Virus record (IMG/VR): IMGVR_UViG_3300036760_000785
Span: 1 to 50,267 of that record
From: a virus
Length of the DNA stretch: 50,267 bases
Reading direction: 5' to 3' (one strand)
A program made the position numbers and the translations under genes. Below are positions 12,646-21,828 of this stretch, piece by piece (position 1 is the stretch's first letter; each line of letters starts with the position of its first letter). The notes beneath the pieces were generated by a model. That model made no database searches. It was given only the letters and a program-made list of their open reading frames with translations, and was not told the DNA's origin.

Positions 12646-14098
12646 AGGTGTAAAGCGGGTCTTCTATTTCATCAAGACAAGCAGGGGTCTTGTGCCGCTT
12701 AATGAGTTGAGGAAGGCCGAGAAGAGAAAGCAACAGACTGAGTCAAAGCAAATCAAGGCCGAGAAGGAGTTTATTACCCTTCATAATCTTATACCCTACC
12801 CATTTAATGTGCAGGGTTTTCTTCTGCTCCTTGAGAATTGCTCATTCTTCGATGCCTGTGTGCGCCAGATTGCAAAGGATGTGGCTGGCCAGGGTTACAC
12901 TATTAACTTGCGCAAAGGAATCGAGACCGAGAATGATGATGAAAGAAAAGCAATTGAGGATTTCCTATCTGATCCAAATGCTGACGAGGATAGCCTGGAA
13001 GACATCATTGAGCGTCTGATAATTGACTGGGGTTGCATCGGGTGGTTCGGCCTGGAGGTAAGCAGGGATGAGGTAAACAAGGTCAATGGTCTATATCATA
13101 TTCCTGCGCATACGTTCTGGATACACAAGGAAGAGAAGAAATATTGCCAACTATGGATGAATAAGACTATCTGGTTCAAAAAATTTGGCTATGAAGCAGA
13201 TATAGATGCAAAATCGGGCGATGAGTCAAAACCAGTAAGTCCAGAAAATCTTGCCCACGAGTTGATCTACTACCGCAATTACTATCCTCGATCCGCCTTC
13301 TATGGTGCTCCCAATGCCCTCTCCGCCGTCGGAGCCATTAAGGCTTTGATTAGCATCCGTGATTATAACCTGGCATTCTTTGAGAACTATGGGATCCCAG
13401 CTGCGCTAGTCACAGCAGAGGGAGACTGGGGAGAGGATGAGTCTGGTATAAGCAATGTGAAACTCCTCAATGATTTCATAAACTCAGAACTCAAAGGTGC
13501 AGATAATGCACACAAGACAGTCGTACTAAATCCGCCAGCAGGAGGGAAGGTCACCTGGACGCCACTCGTGGTTGAAGTCAAAGAGGGCCATTTCAAACTC
13601 TATTTCAAGAATCTGAGAGATGAGATACTTGTTGCCTACAAGATGCCTTCGTACAGAATCGGTATAACTGAGCAGGGTAGCCTCGGAGGATCGACGGCGG
13701 CGGAGTCCACGCGTATTTATATTGACTCGATTGTCAATCCACTCAAACGGGTGATTAACCATATCTTCTCGGAGAAGATAATCAAGGACGGCTTAGGAAT
13801 TGAGTCTTATGAGTTTAAACTTGGGGAGCTTGACATCCGCGACATGAATGCGATTGTTACTCGTTGCCAAACACTGTTTGGCATGGGTGGCCTGAGCAGG
13901 AACGAGTTAAGGCAAGAGATTGGCAAATCAAAGCTGCCCGATACCGAGGATGGGGACAAATACTATATCTCGACTTCCTATGTGCCGATAGGTGAGGAAA
14001 GTGCACTGGCTTCATTGAGTGCCAGGGATGCAGCGGCCGAGGATTTGAAGAAGAAGGTGGATGAGATTCTGAAGGGAATGAGGAGTAAAGGGAAATAG
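12605..14098 (+). CDS. Portal protein
   Basis: A 497-residue protein. The core reads FFDACVRQIAKDVAGQGYTI, then GCIGWFGLEV, YGAPNALSA, MPSYRIGITEQGSLGGSTA and VNPLKRVINHI, which is the order of HK97/SPP1-type phage portals. It forms the dodecameric ring through which DNA enters and leaves the capsid. The basic N-terminus (about 1-60) and a Lys-rich C-terminus are likely flexible. The next gene, encoding the MuF protein, starts immediately after the stop, as usual. Confidence 0.92.
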   Translation: MLDEEKEKQGSSSKGVKRVFYFIKTSRGLVPLNELRKAEKRKQQTESKQIKAEKEFITLHNLIPYPFNVQGFLLLLENCSFFDACVRQIAKDVAGQGYTINLRKGIETENDDERKAIEDFLSDPNADEDSLEDIIERLIIDWGCIGWFGLEVSRDEVNKVNGLYHIPAHTFWIHKEEKKYCQLWMNKTIWFKKFGYEADIDAKSGDESKPVSPENLAHELIYYRNYYPRSAFYGAPNALSAVGAIKALISIRDYNLAFFENYGIPAALVTAEGDWGEDESGISNVKLLNDFINSELKGADNAHKTVVLNPPAGGKVTWTPLVVEVKEGHFKLYFKNLRDEILVAYKMPSYRIGITEQGSLGGSTAAESTRIYIDSIVNPLKRVINHIFSEKIIKDGLGIESYEFKLGELDIRDMNAIVTRCQTLFGMGGLSRNELRQEIGKSKLPDTEDGDKYYISTSYVPIGEESALASLSARDAAAEDLKKKVDEILKGMRSKGK

Positions 14099-15535
14099 AT
14101 GAGCATAGAACTTCTTGAACTCCACAAGGCACTGACTACTTACCTGCATAAAGGCAAGCGTAGGGAACGGGCACTTCTACGGCATAAGCGGCTCTTGAAG
14201 GAGACAAGACCGGCAATGGCCGCCGCCGCGATGAAGTGGCTTGAGATGATGAGGCGAGAGATAATGGCGACACTGTTGCACTCAAGAGGTAACAATGCAA
14301 CTGAACTATTAAACAAAGTAGATTGGGAAATGCTCAAGGAGAAGAGTGCGAACATCTTCAAGCCAGTCTATCTGAAGATTTTGAATGAAGGCGTGCGTAG
14401 CATCTTTGCCTTGAGAAAACAAGAAGATGAGATGGATGAGATATCGGAGGAGGCAATTACCTGGGCCCGAAGTCAATCTGCGAGACTCGTCACCGAGATA
14501 GATGCAAATACCAGAAAAGGACTAAGGCAGTTGATCGAAGAAGGTTTGGCAAGTGAGGAAGGTTTATCAGTACAGGAACTCGCAAGGCAGATAAGATCGA
14601 TGATCGGATTGACGGATAGGATGACAATGGCGGTATCAAACTACCAAGCAGAACTTCTTGCACGAGGGATGGCTGCCGAGGATGTCGAAAGGGCCGTCGA
14701 GAAATATGAAAGGCAGCTCCTAGCCTACCGTGCCGAGATGATTGCTAGGACAGAGACAGCGGAGGCATTGTCTGAAGGTACAAGGCGGGCTTATAAAGTG
14801 AATGGTATTAAGGAACTTGAGTGGGTTGCCGATCCTCAATGCTGTGCGGAATGTTCAGAGAATAATGGCAAAACATATTCTGTAGATGAAGCAGAGGGGA
14901 TGCAACCTGCCCATCCGAATTGTTTACCGGAGGATTCTTTTATATTGGCCTGTGGAGGAATCTCTTCCGTTAGTAAAAGGTGGTACGAAGGAGAAATGAT
15001 TATCCTTGAGACAGCCTCTCACCGCAAACTCTCCTGCACCCCAAATCATCCGATACTCACAGATCGGGGATTCTTGCCTGCGAACTTGTTGAATATAGGT
15101 AGCAATGTAATCAGCCACGGATTCAGTCAAAGAGAAATTTTTGGAGATTGGAATAATTATTATAGACCAACCTTGATTGAGAATATAACGAATTCTTTCC
15201 TCAAATCTTCTGGCGTGGTCACCAATAAAATGCCAACCTCCTCCATAGATTTCCACAGCGACGGGATAGGCAGCAAGGTCGCAATTATAGGCACCAATCG
15301 CTTTTTAAAGATTCTTAATCGTAGTCATAGGAAGATCGATTCGAAGAAATTCCCCGAGGATATTTCTTTTTCTTGGTTTCACGACAAGGTCATTCATTTT
15401 GATACCTCATTTTTCCGAGGGTATGTCCATAATTTAGAGACAGAGAAATCATATTATATTGCTAATGGGATTGTCAACCATAATTGCGAATGCTGTTTTG
15501 TAATGGCGGTCGGCGAGGAGATGCCGGAGGAATGA
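14099..15535 (+). CDS. MuF/SPP1 gp7-like minor head protein interrupted by an intein
   Basis: A 478-residue precursor. Residues 1-274 are helical and contain the MuF signature ERQLLAYRAEMIARTETAEA, then WVADPQCCAECSENNGK and AHPN. Residues 275-462 are an intein. Residues 463-478 complete the family's HPNCxC motif (CECCFVM). Splicing would yield a 290-residue protein, normal for the family. MuF proteins bind the portal inside the head and can be ejected. C-terminal additions on MuF proteins are often polymorphic toxins, but here almost nothing follows the intein. The gene abuts the portal gene. Confidence 0.88.
   Translation: MSIELLELHKALTTYLHKGKRRERALLRHKRLLKETRPAMAAAAMKWLEMMRREIMATLLHSRGNNATELLNKVDWEMLKEKSANIFKPVYLKILNEGVRSIFALRKQEDEMDEISEEAITWARSQSARLVTEIDANTRKGLRQLIEEGLASEEGLSVQELARQIRSMIGLTDRMTMAVSNYQAELLARGMAAEDVERAVEKYERQLLAYRAEMIARTETAEALSEGTRRAYKVNGIKELEWVADPQCCAECSENNGKTYSVDEAEGMQPAHPNCLPEDSFILACGGISSVSKRWYEGEMIILETASHRKLSCTPNHPILTDRGFLPANLLNIGSNVISHGFSQREIFGDWNNYYRPTLIENITNSFLKSSGVVTNKMPTSSIDFHSDGIGSKVAIIGTNRFLKILNRSHRKIDSKKFPEDISFSWFHDKVIHFDTSFFRGYVHNLETEKSYYIANGIVNHNCECCFVMAVGEEMPEE
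14921..15484 (+). other. Mini-intein (188 residues, no homing endonuclease)
   Basis: It begins with Cys (CLPEDSFILA, block A), has TPNHPILTDRGFLPANLL (block B with the TxxH motif), and ends VHNLETEKSYYIANG then IVNHN (blocks F and G: His then terminal Asn), followed by Cys as the first extein residue. All residues needed for splicing are present. The central 85 or so residues show no LAGLIDADG or HNH motif. The insertion splits HPN from CEC, the predicted metal-binding loop of the MuF domain. Confidence 0.9.
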
Positions 15536-15553
15536 AATTTATAGGAGGTTAAT

Positions 15554-16192
15554 GTGAGTAAAAAATTCGCAATCTTTTTCTTGGCGTTTTTGGCTTTAAC
15601 TATCTTCCTTGTCTCAGACTGGCGATACAATCCATTCACGGGGAAACTCGATTACTTCATGGGTCCGAACGATACGCCAGCCTTTACGGCTATGAAACTA
15701 TACGATACAAACCAGAGCAACACTTTGCTTTTCAAGTGGAATGAGAATGATACGGCTGATAGAACCTTGAATTTGCTGGTATCCGCTGGCACAAGAAGTC
15801 TGACTATCAGCGGAGACTCGGCGATAAACCAGAGTCTATTGACTACATCGAATGCTCAGTTGAAATCAATAGCCTTCGGCACACTCTATGATAACGGAAG
15901 CTCGGGCAATGCCTATACCCTAGCATGGGATAATGGCCAGAAACAGAAGATAACTTTGACTGGTGCACCCTGCGTATTCACATTCACCGCACCGACTAAG
16001 GGGACGGCAAGCTTCATCCTGGAAGTAATTCAAGGAGCGGGCGGAAGCAAGACAGCGACATGGCCGGGTACGGTGAAATGGCCTGGGGGAGTGGCTCCAG
16101 TTCTTAGCACAACGGCAGGCGCAGTGGACATAGTTTCATTTTTCTACGATGGCACGAATTACTACGGGGCGGCAAATCTAAATTTCCAATAA
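15554..16192 (+). CDS. Secreted or virion surface protein with signal peptide
   Basis: A 212-residue protein (GTG start after AGGAGG). An N-terminal hydrophobic stretch (FAIFFLAFLALTIFLVS) is a signal peptide or anchor. Then comes RYNPFTGKLDYF, a motif common at the head of phage fibre and structural proteins, followed by beta-rich Ser/Thr/Gly sequence (SILEV, TWPGTVKWPGGVAP) like fibre or receptor-binding domains. It lies among head genes, which is unusual for a fibre. It may be a capsid fibre or a secreted protein, and the signal peptide favours export. Confidence 0.6.
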   Translation: MSKKFAIFFLAFLALTIFLVSDWRYNPFTGKLDYFMGPNDTPAFTAMKLYDTNQSNTLLFKWNENDTADRTLNLLVSAGTRSLTISGDSAINQSLLTTSNAQLKSIAFGTLYDNGSSGNAYTLAWDNGQKQKITLTGAPCVFTFTAPTKGTASFILEVIQGAGGSKTATWPGTVKWPGGVAPVLSTTAGAVDIVSFFYDGTNYYGAANLNFQ

Positions 16193-16202
16193 CAGGCAAA
16201 AT

Positions 16203-18266
16203 ATGAAACGAATCATTATTATTGTAACTCTTTCAGTTCTATTACTTATCTCTCTCTCTGCCAATCCCGGGACGACTTATTATGTGGATGCAACAGGTGG
16301 CAATGATAGCAATAGCGGTCTAACCGAAGCCCTAGCCTGGAAGACTATCGCCAAGGTCAACGCTTCGTCTTTTTCTGCTGGCGACTCCATTTTCTTCAAG
16401 CGGGGCGAGACGTGGCGGGAAACATTAACCGTGCCATCGTCTGGCTCGTCTGGCAGTCCGATTACTTTTGGCACATACGGGACGGGGGAGAAGCCGAGAA
16501 TTTTAGGTTCTAATTTAATGACAGGGTGGGCTGCTTATGAAGGGTCTGGTGCAAGTACATGGACTGCGACAGAGCAAACGGGTGTATCGGCTATTGATGA
16601 TACAGACAGTGGTTTCCTAAATATCAGAAATCTCGTTAAAGCAACCTCAATATCCATAAGTGGGACTCAAGTTAGATTAATATTAACTCCTCATAGTGCT
16701 ACTACATTTGCTATAGAGGGGCTAACGATTGGACCAAGAAGTGGAACCACTGACGATTTTTCTGCTGCACCTACTCCATTACTCTATGAGGGTCTTGCTG
16801 TATCAGCAACTAATCCTATAATTTTAACAGGTGGGGGATCAGATGTTTTAACAGATTGGACTACTTTTACCCTTGATGAGACAGCAGATTATTTGATTCA
16901 TATTTGGCAAGATGATGATATTAGTGTGCCTGTCAAGGCTTGGAAACCTGATCCTGGCCCTACTAATATGTATTATAGTTATTCTTCAACAGACTTTTCT
17001 CAGACGCAAACCTGGAGCGGAACTGCATACAGAAGTATATTTTGTGTTAAACAAATTGATGTTAATGCCCCCCCGCCAAATGTGTGGCAAAAAACGGGAG
17101 TAACAACCGCACCTAATGTTGTAATATTTAATGGAACGTGGGGGGAATATGAATCTGGAGGAATTGCGGCGTTAGATGCCAATTATGAATGGTATTGGGC
17201 ATCTAATGTTTTATATGTCTATACTGATGGAGGTGATCCTGATACTCAATGGCCTAACGGAATAGATGTTGGGCAAAGAAACGATGGTGTTGTAATAAAT
17301 ACAAAAAGTTATATTACCATAGAAAATCTTGATATCAGGTATACAAACAGACATGGCATTAATATGACAAACTGTGACTATTTAACTATTCAGGATAGTT
17401 CCATATCTAAAATTGCCAGAATGGGCTTAAGTGGATATGCGATAACTAATTGTACGTTTGATAATATTATTTGGAGTTATGGATCGAAAGGCGTTGGCAT
17501 TTCGGATGGTTCTGATAATAATATAATCCAAAATTGTGATTTTTCGGAAAGCAGAACCACGAAATCAGAAGCGGGGGGCGGAGGGCTAATGTTATATGAT
17601 TCAGATTCTAATATTATTCGTTATAATTATCTCCATGATGCCAAATTAGTTGAAAATGATAGGCAAGGAGATGGAATTTATCTTAATTCTGGCGGCGATT
17701 GTAACAACAATGAGATTTATTACAATGTAATTGTGAGATTCAACGACGGAATAGATATTTATGGTGATGGAAATTCAATTTATAATAATGTTATTGGTAG
17801 CAACCAATATACCGCTATAGCAATTGGCACTGGGGCAAGTAACAATATTATCAAAAATAATATTGTTTATGACGGTATAGTTAACAATTATTTATGGGAT
17901 GGGAATAATCCTGGAAGCCCGGCCGCAAGTAATACCATTGATTACAATTGTTATTATGACCCTGATAATCCCGATCCAGATGGCGATCCTTTTATTGATT
18001 GGAATGCTACGGGAGAAGCCTGGGGAACTATGAATTGGAATCAATGGATAGCTCATGGAAAATATGATCAACACTCTATTTACGCAGACCCCAAATTTAC
18101 CGACCCCGCCACCGGTGACTTCACCCCCCGGCCCACCTCCCCCTGCATCAATGCCGGAACGAATGTCGGCCTGACAAGGGATTATGAGGGGAAGCCTATA
18201 TTCCATGCTCCAGATATCGGGGCTTATGAGGATCAGACGAATGCTTTATTTATATCTATCTATTAG
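16203..18266 (+). CDS. Secreted right-handed beta-helix protein (pectate-lyase-like fold)
   Basis: A 687-residue protein with a clear signal peptide (KRIIIIVTLSVLLLISLSANP). TTYYVDATGGNDSNSGLTE is the typical opening of polysaccharide-lyase-like beta-helix proteins. Residues about 380-600 are rich in N-I-I, N-x-I and Y-N repeats (parallel beta-helix rungs), and INAGTN with DYEGKP near the end is a common closing motif. Such proteins bind or cleave polysaccharides. Catalytic residues cannot be assigned. The codon use becomes AT-rich in the centre. It sits between head genes, so it is probably accessory cargo acquired by transfer. Confidence 0.75.
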   Translation: MKRIIIIVTLSVLLLISLSANPGTTYYVDATGGNDSNSGLTEALAWKTIAKVNASSFSAGDSIFFKRGETWRETLTVPSSGSSGSPITFGTYGTGEKPRILGSNLMTGWAAYEGSGASTWTATEQTGVSAIDDTDSGFLNIRNLVKATSISISGTQVRLILTPHSATTFAIEGLTIGPRSGTTDDFSAAPTPLLYEGLAVSATNPIILTGGGSDVLTDWTTFTLDETADYLIHIWQDDDISVPVKAWKPDPGPTNMYYSYSSTDFSQTQTWSGTAYRSIFCVKQIDVNAPPPNVWQKTGVTTAPNVVIFNGTWGEYESGGIAALDANYEWYWASNVLYVYTDGGDPDTQWPNGIDVGQRNDGVVINTKSYITIENLDIRYTNRHGINMTNCDYLTIQDSSISKIARMGLSGYAITNCTFDNIIWSYGSKGVGISDGSDNNIIQNCDFSESRTTKSEAGGGGLMLYDSDSNIIRYNYLHDAKLVENDRQGDGIYLNSGGDCNNNEIYYNVIVRFNDGIDIYGDGNSIYNNVIGSNQYTAIAIGTGASNNIIKNNIVYDGIVNNYLWDGNNPGSPAASNTIDYNCYYDPDNPDPDGDPFIDWNATGEAWGTMNWNQWIAHGKYDQHSIYADPKFTDPATGDFTPRPTSPCINAGTNVGLTRDYEGKPIFHAPDIGAYEDQTNALFISIY

Positions 18267-18275
18267 GAGGAAAAT

Positions 18276-18521
18276 ATGAGTGCATATATTGCTTGGCATG
18301 ATCGAGGTTCAGATGAATATGCCAGCCGGATGGAGTGGTCTGCGGGCAAGATGATCTATTTGGGTGAGTGCCTACCAGGAAAGCAACTATCGCCAGATGA
18401 ACCCTGGTGGCGGATCAGGAAGTACATCTACAGTGGGGATGACCTCGTTCAAATCCTTTGGGCTGACGGCACTTCGGCATTCAACAAAATCTGGGATGAT
18501 CGGGCGACTTATACCTATTAA
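18276..18521 (+). CDS. Small protein of unknown function
   Basis: An 81-residue protein with many aromatic residues (WHDRGSDEYASRMEWSAGK, PWWRIRKYIYSGDD, LVQILWADG), probably a small beta-sandwich or beta-barrel. A strong TAGGAGG precedes the ATG. It lies after the beta-helix gene in the same run. Short aromatic-rich proteins at this place in other phages are often virion decoration proteins, but I see no diagnostic motif. Confidence 0.55.
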   Translation: MSAYIAWHDRGSDEYASRMEWSAGKMIYLGECLPGKQLSPDEPWWRIRKYIYSGDDLVQILWADGTSAFNKIWDDRATYTY

Positions 18522-18524
18522 TGA

Positions 18525-18722
18525 ATGAGGATAGTAAGGCATAGAGTGGTCGGCCTAGAGATTGTCAAACGATGTCCAGACTGTGGAGCTGGGATGTACG
18601 CCAAAAGTGCTTGTTGCGGATTCAAGAAGCAGGGATTCACGAGGATGCTCAAGTGCCTGAATGCGGCCTGCAAGCGCATGGAAGGATACAGAGAGAACCA
18701 AGATGAAGATAGAAGAGATTGA
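18525..18722 (+). CDS. Small zinc-ribbon protein
   Basis: A 65-residue protein with CPDCGAGM near residue 17 and a second Cys cluster (KCLNAACKRM near 47), plus a central CC. This fits a zinc-binding ribbon. The C-terminus overlaps the start of the large polyprotein gene by about 20 nt, which suggests coupled translation. Zinc ribbons at this position may tether or assemble the neighbouring protein, which is inference. Confidence 0.65.
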   Translation: MRIVRHRVVGLEIVKRCPDCGAGMYAKSACCGFKKQGFTRMLKCLNAACKRMEGYRENQDEDRRD

Positions 18723-21700
18723 CAGGGAAAAAATAAAGAAGGAATCCAATGCAGAATTAAGGAATCTGCGGTTCAGACTCATCCAGCTTTATGAAAAGCA
18801 TTTCTCGGGCAATGATGTCCAGGTGGTTGGCACACTAACTAGAGATTTTCTTCTCTCGAAATATATGATACTCAAGAGCGAGATGGATAGAAGGGGAATT
18901 CCTGTTGAGACGGTAACGAACCTTGATCGAGCATGTGAGACAAGGAAGATGAGGAAAGCTATCTGGGGCCTGGATGTGCCAAGTCTGGGCGATATGGTAA
19001 TAGTCGAAAATTATATCTCAATAGGCGGCTCGTTTATCAAGTCCCCGAAGGATGCGAAAGACATCGATATGATAATAAGGGATGAGGCCTCGCACAGAGA
19101 TGAAGGCCTGGAATTGAAACTTGGCAGGTTGATTCATGGAGAGACTGGCAAGGATGCTCATTTTGTTTATGCTCCGAAGGGGCCGCACTCAAGTTTCCTA
19201 CCGATATACGATCTTGTGCTCAGGCCAAAGAGCGAGACGAAAATAACCGAAGTAAAAGAATCACCCATAAAGAAATCTGAAAAAAGTCCAGAAGAATTAT
19301 ACTTCGAGAGATTGGATAAATGGGATGAATCGCTTCAAAAAGATAATGAGGAGGTGATTAGAAATCTGGAGGACGGCTCGGTCTTAGATTTGGGTTGTGG
19401 CACTGGGATATTGATAGCCAAACTAAGAAAAGATCAGGATCGGGTAGTGCAGGGGATAGATAAAAATGACATTGCTATCAGGTACTGCCAGGAGAAAAAA
19501 CTTCCCATTCTGAAGATTGATTTGGAAAAGGAGAGTCTGCCTTTTGATTCAGACCTGTTTGATAATGTGATTAGCGTACATGTCCTTGAACACCTGGAGA
19601 ATCCGAAAAATCTGATCGATGAAGCAACCCGAGTTGCCAAAAAGAAAGTTATTTTCCTAGTACCATTAGGAGCACGTCTCGACCCGACCCATAAACATAT
19701 ATTTGAAAAACTGGAAGACCTAAAAAAACTTTTCAGCGATAAATGGTCGTTCGAAGAAATTCCCGAGAACCGAACTGTTCTGGCCACCTTAGAAACAGGG
19801 ATGGAAATAAAAAAGGCAAAGGAGCTCAGGCCGGATATGATAGGATCCTTTCCCCTTCCTAAACCAACAATGAGGAATCTTACAGAAGCATTTACAGTCG
19901 ATCAAGTATGGCCGTGGTGTGAAAGCAAGGACTTAGAAGTCGAGCCGAAGCTTAATGGTTTTCGCATCTGTCTAGTTGGAAAAGGAGGAAAAGTCAGAAT
20001 TATAACTGATGGGCTGAAGGACAGGACAAAGCACTATCCCGACATAATCACCGCCCTTGAGAAGGTACCAGATGATTTTATTCTGGACTGTAGTATGGGA
20101 ATTGAGAGAGATGGTAAACCCTTGCCTAGAATAAAACTTATGACTTTAATGTCAGACAAACCCGAACTTCAGGAAAATGACAGGATTATCTGCACAGTTT
20201 TCGATTTGCCATATTTCAAAGACGATATTCATTTGAGGCCCTTTGAAGAGAGAAGAAAATTATTAGAGGAATTTTATAACAAATATCTGAAGGGCTCTCC
20301 AAATTTTGATATCACGCAGACTGCTCGGATAAAAACAAAAAGCGAACTTGAGGAATACTTCAAGAAGTTTGGAAAACTGCCTCAGAGTGAAGGCGTTGTA
20401 ATTAAGGATATGAAGGGCATCTGGCCGCTTGATGGCAACTGGGATGACATGGCAAAATTGAAACATGAAGTGGAAATAAAAGTGATAGTATTAGAGCGGC
20501 ATGATGTCAAAGGCGGAGGCTATAACTATACTTGCGGTTTATTATCTGGATCCTCTGGGTATGAGAACCTCGCTGAGTTTCGAGCGCAGAAGTATATTAA
20601 TTTAGGCAAGTGTTTCAATACAAAACTCAAAGCCGAGCCTGGTGATATTCTCACAATGGGAGTTGAGGAAATTATTCCAGATGAAGAGAAAAACGTGCTT
20701 CAATGGCTGGGTGCCCGAGTCATAGATATTGACGATTCCAGAAAAACGCCGTATTTCGCAAACCAGGTTATAGACATAGCTGAAGAAGGCAATATCCTGC
20801 AGAAGGCCGAAGAGGGAAACATAGACTATAAAATTGGGGATAAAGGCAAAGGAGTACTGCAAATTCATATCATGGGTATCGAGGAAGAAAAGATTGATGC
20901 CTTGAAGAAGATATCGAAAGAAGCAGTTGCCTCAAGAAATAATCCCATGAAGTTGAAAATGTTATTTAAGGGTGCTATTGGCCAGCAAGGTGCACATATA
21001 GACATGCGACTTGTGAGATCGGGCGATAAATATTTTGAAGGTGGCGAGATTATGATTGGAAATTTCGACGGCTTGGAGAAGTTGAAAAAACTGGATGAGG
21101 GCGGTAAGTTAAGGTTCGGGTGGAAAGTTGCAAGGAAAGAGGAACCACAGGCTGAGACGATAAGAGGGCCGGTAGATTGGATGGATGCGGGGAAAAATGG
21201 GATAGAGATATTCCCTCCAGGCGAGGCGGGTGCTACCACAAATAAATACGGGGCAATGCTAATTCTCGATGAATTTACTTTTGAAGCTATAGAACCCCAG
21301 GATGACCACGCAAAAAAATTCAATCTCGAAGGCAACAAACTAATTCCTGAAGGTACATACCTTATGGCCTATGTACCGATAACAGAGGCAGGGGAAAAAG
21401 GGCCCAGAGTATGGATGATATCAAAACTCAAGGAGGAGGAGAAGGCGAGGTTCTTCAAGTTTATCAAGATCAATAAGAAACAGCAGATAGTTGGCGGGGT
21501 GATATATGAGCCGATGGTTGAAGATTCGCAAGGTGACTATGCAGATGCTGAAGAAATCCAGAAGGCGATGTATAAGTTTATGGAGAAATATTTCATGAAT
21601 CAAAGCCGAATAAAAATCATGCACAAGGGCAAACTCCATTCGTTCCCTATTCTTGAATGTTTCCAACCAGAGGAAGATACCAAGAAGGGAAAGGATATTA

Positions 21701-21828
21701 TCAAGGCAGGAAGTTGGTGGGTCATGATAAAAATAGCAGATAAGAATATTTGGCAGGAAGTGGAGAAGGGTGTTTTAAAAGGATTTAGTATGGCTGGCGT
21801 TGCATCAGAGGAAAAAGTCTCGGTATGA
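18703..21828 (+). CDS. Five-domain fusion: nucleotidyltransferase, methyltransferase, ligase, LigD-PE-like, XkdF prohead protease
   Basis: A 1,041-residue protein. Residues 95-185: pol-beta-type nucleotidyltransferase (GGSFIKSPKDAKDIDMII; D120 and D122). 205-350: class I SAM methyltransferase (LDLGCGTG near 228; HVLEHLENP). 405-700: ATP-dependent-ligase-like (EPKLNGFR with K416, SEGVVIK with K568, AKLK near 585) plus an OB-like region. 715-905: similar to LigD phosphoesterase (HIDMRL at 765-770, NKYGA, then FNLEGNKL), lacking two of the usual His. 920-1041: XkdF-type phage protease (VGGVIYEPMVEDSQGDYA, RIKIMHKG, GFSMAG). Capsid proteases process scaffold. The other domains could be packaged cargo. 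ATG 18661 is an alternative start. Confidence 0.85.
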   Translation: MKIEEIDREKIKKESNAELRNLRFRLIQLYEKHFSGNDVQVVGTLTRDFLLSKYMILKSEMDRRGIPVETVTNLDRACETRKMRKAIWGLDVPSLGDMVIVENYISIGGSFIKSPKDAKDIDMIIRDEASHRDEGLELKLGRLIHGETGKDAHFVYAPKGPHSSFLPIYDLVLRPKSETKITEVKESPIKKSEKSPEELYFERLDKWDESLQKDNEEVIRNLEDGSVLDLGCGTGILIAKLRKDQDRVVQGIDKNDIAIRYCQEKKLPILKIDLEKESLPFDSDLFDNVISVHVLEHLENPKNLIDEATRVAKKKVIFLVPLGARLDPTHKHIFEKLEDLKKLFSDKWSFEEIPENRTVLATLETGMEIKKAKELRPDMIGSFPLPKPTMRNLTEAFTVDQVWPWCESKDLEVEPKLNGFRICLVGKGGKVRIITDGLKDRTKHYPDIITALEKVPDDFILDCSMGIERDGKPLPRIKLMTLMSDKPELQENDRIICTVFDLPYFKDDIHLRPFEERRKLLEEFYNKYLKGSPNFDITQTARIKTKSELEEYFKKFGKLPQSEGVVIKDMKGIWPLDGNWDDMAKLKHEVEIKVIVLERHDVKGGGYNYTCGLLSGSSGYENLAEFRAQKYINLGKCFNTKLKAEPGDILTMGVEEIIPDEEKNVLQWLGARVIDIDDSRKTPYFANQVIDIAEEGNILQKAEEGNIDYKIGDKGKGVLQIHIMGIEEEKIDALKKISKEAVASRNNPMKLKMLFKGAIGQQGAHIDMRLVRSGDKYFEGGEIMIGNFDGLEKLKKLDEGGKLRFGWKVARKEEPQAETIRGPVDWMDAGKNGIEIFPPGEAGATTNKYGAMLILDEFTFEAIEPQDDHAKKFNLEGNKLIPEGTYLMAYVPITEAGEKGPRVWMISKLKEEEKARFFKFIKINKKQQIVGGVIYEPMVEDSQGDYADAEEIQKAMYKFMEKYFMNQSRIKIMHKGKLHSFPILECFQPEEDTKKGKDIIKAGSWWVMIKIADKNIWQEVEKGVLKGFSMAGVASEEKVSV

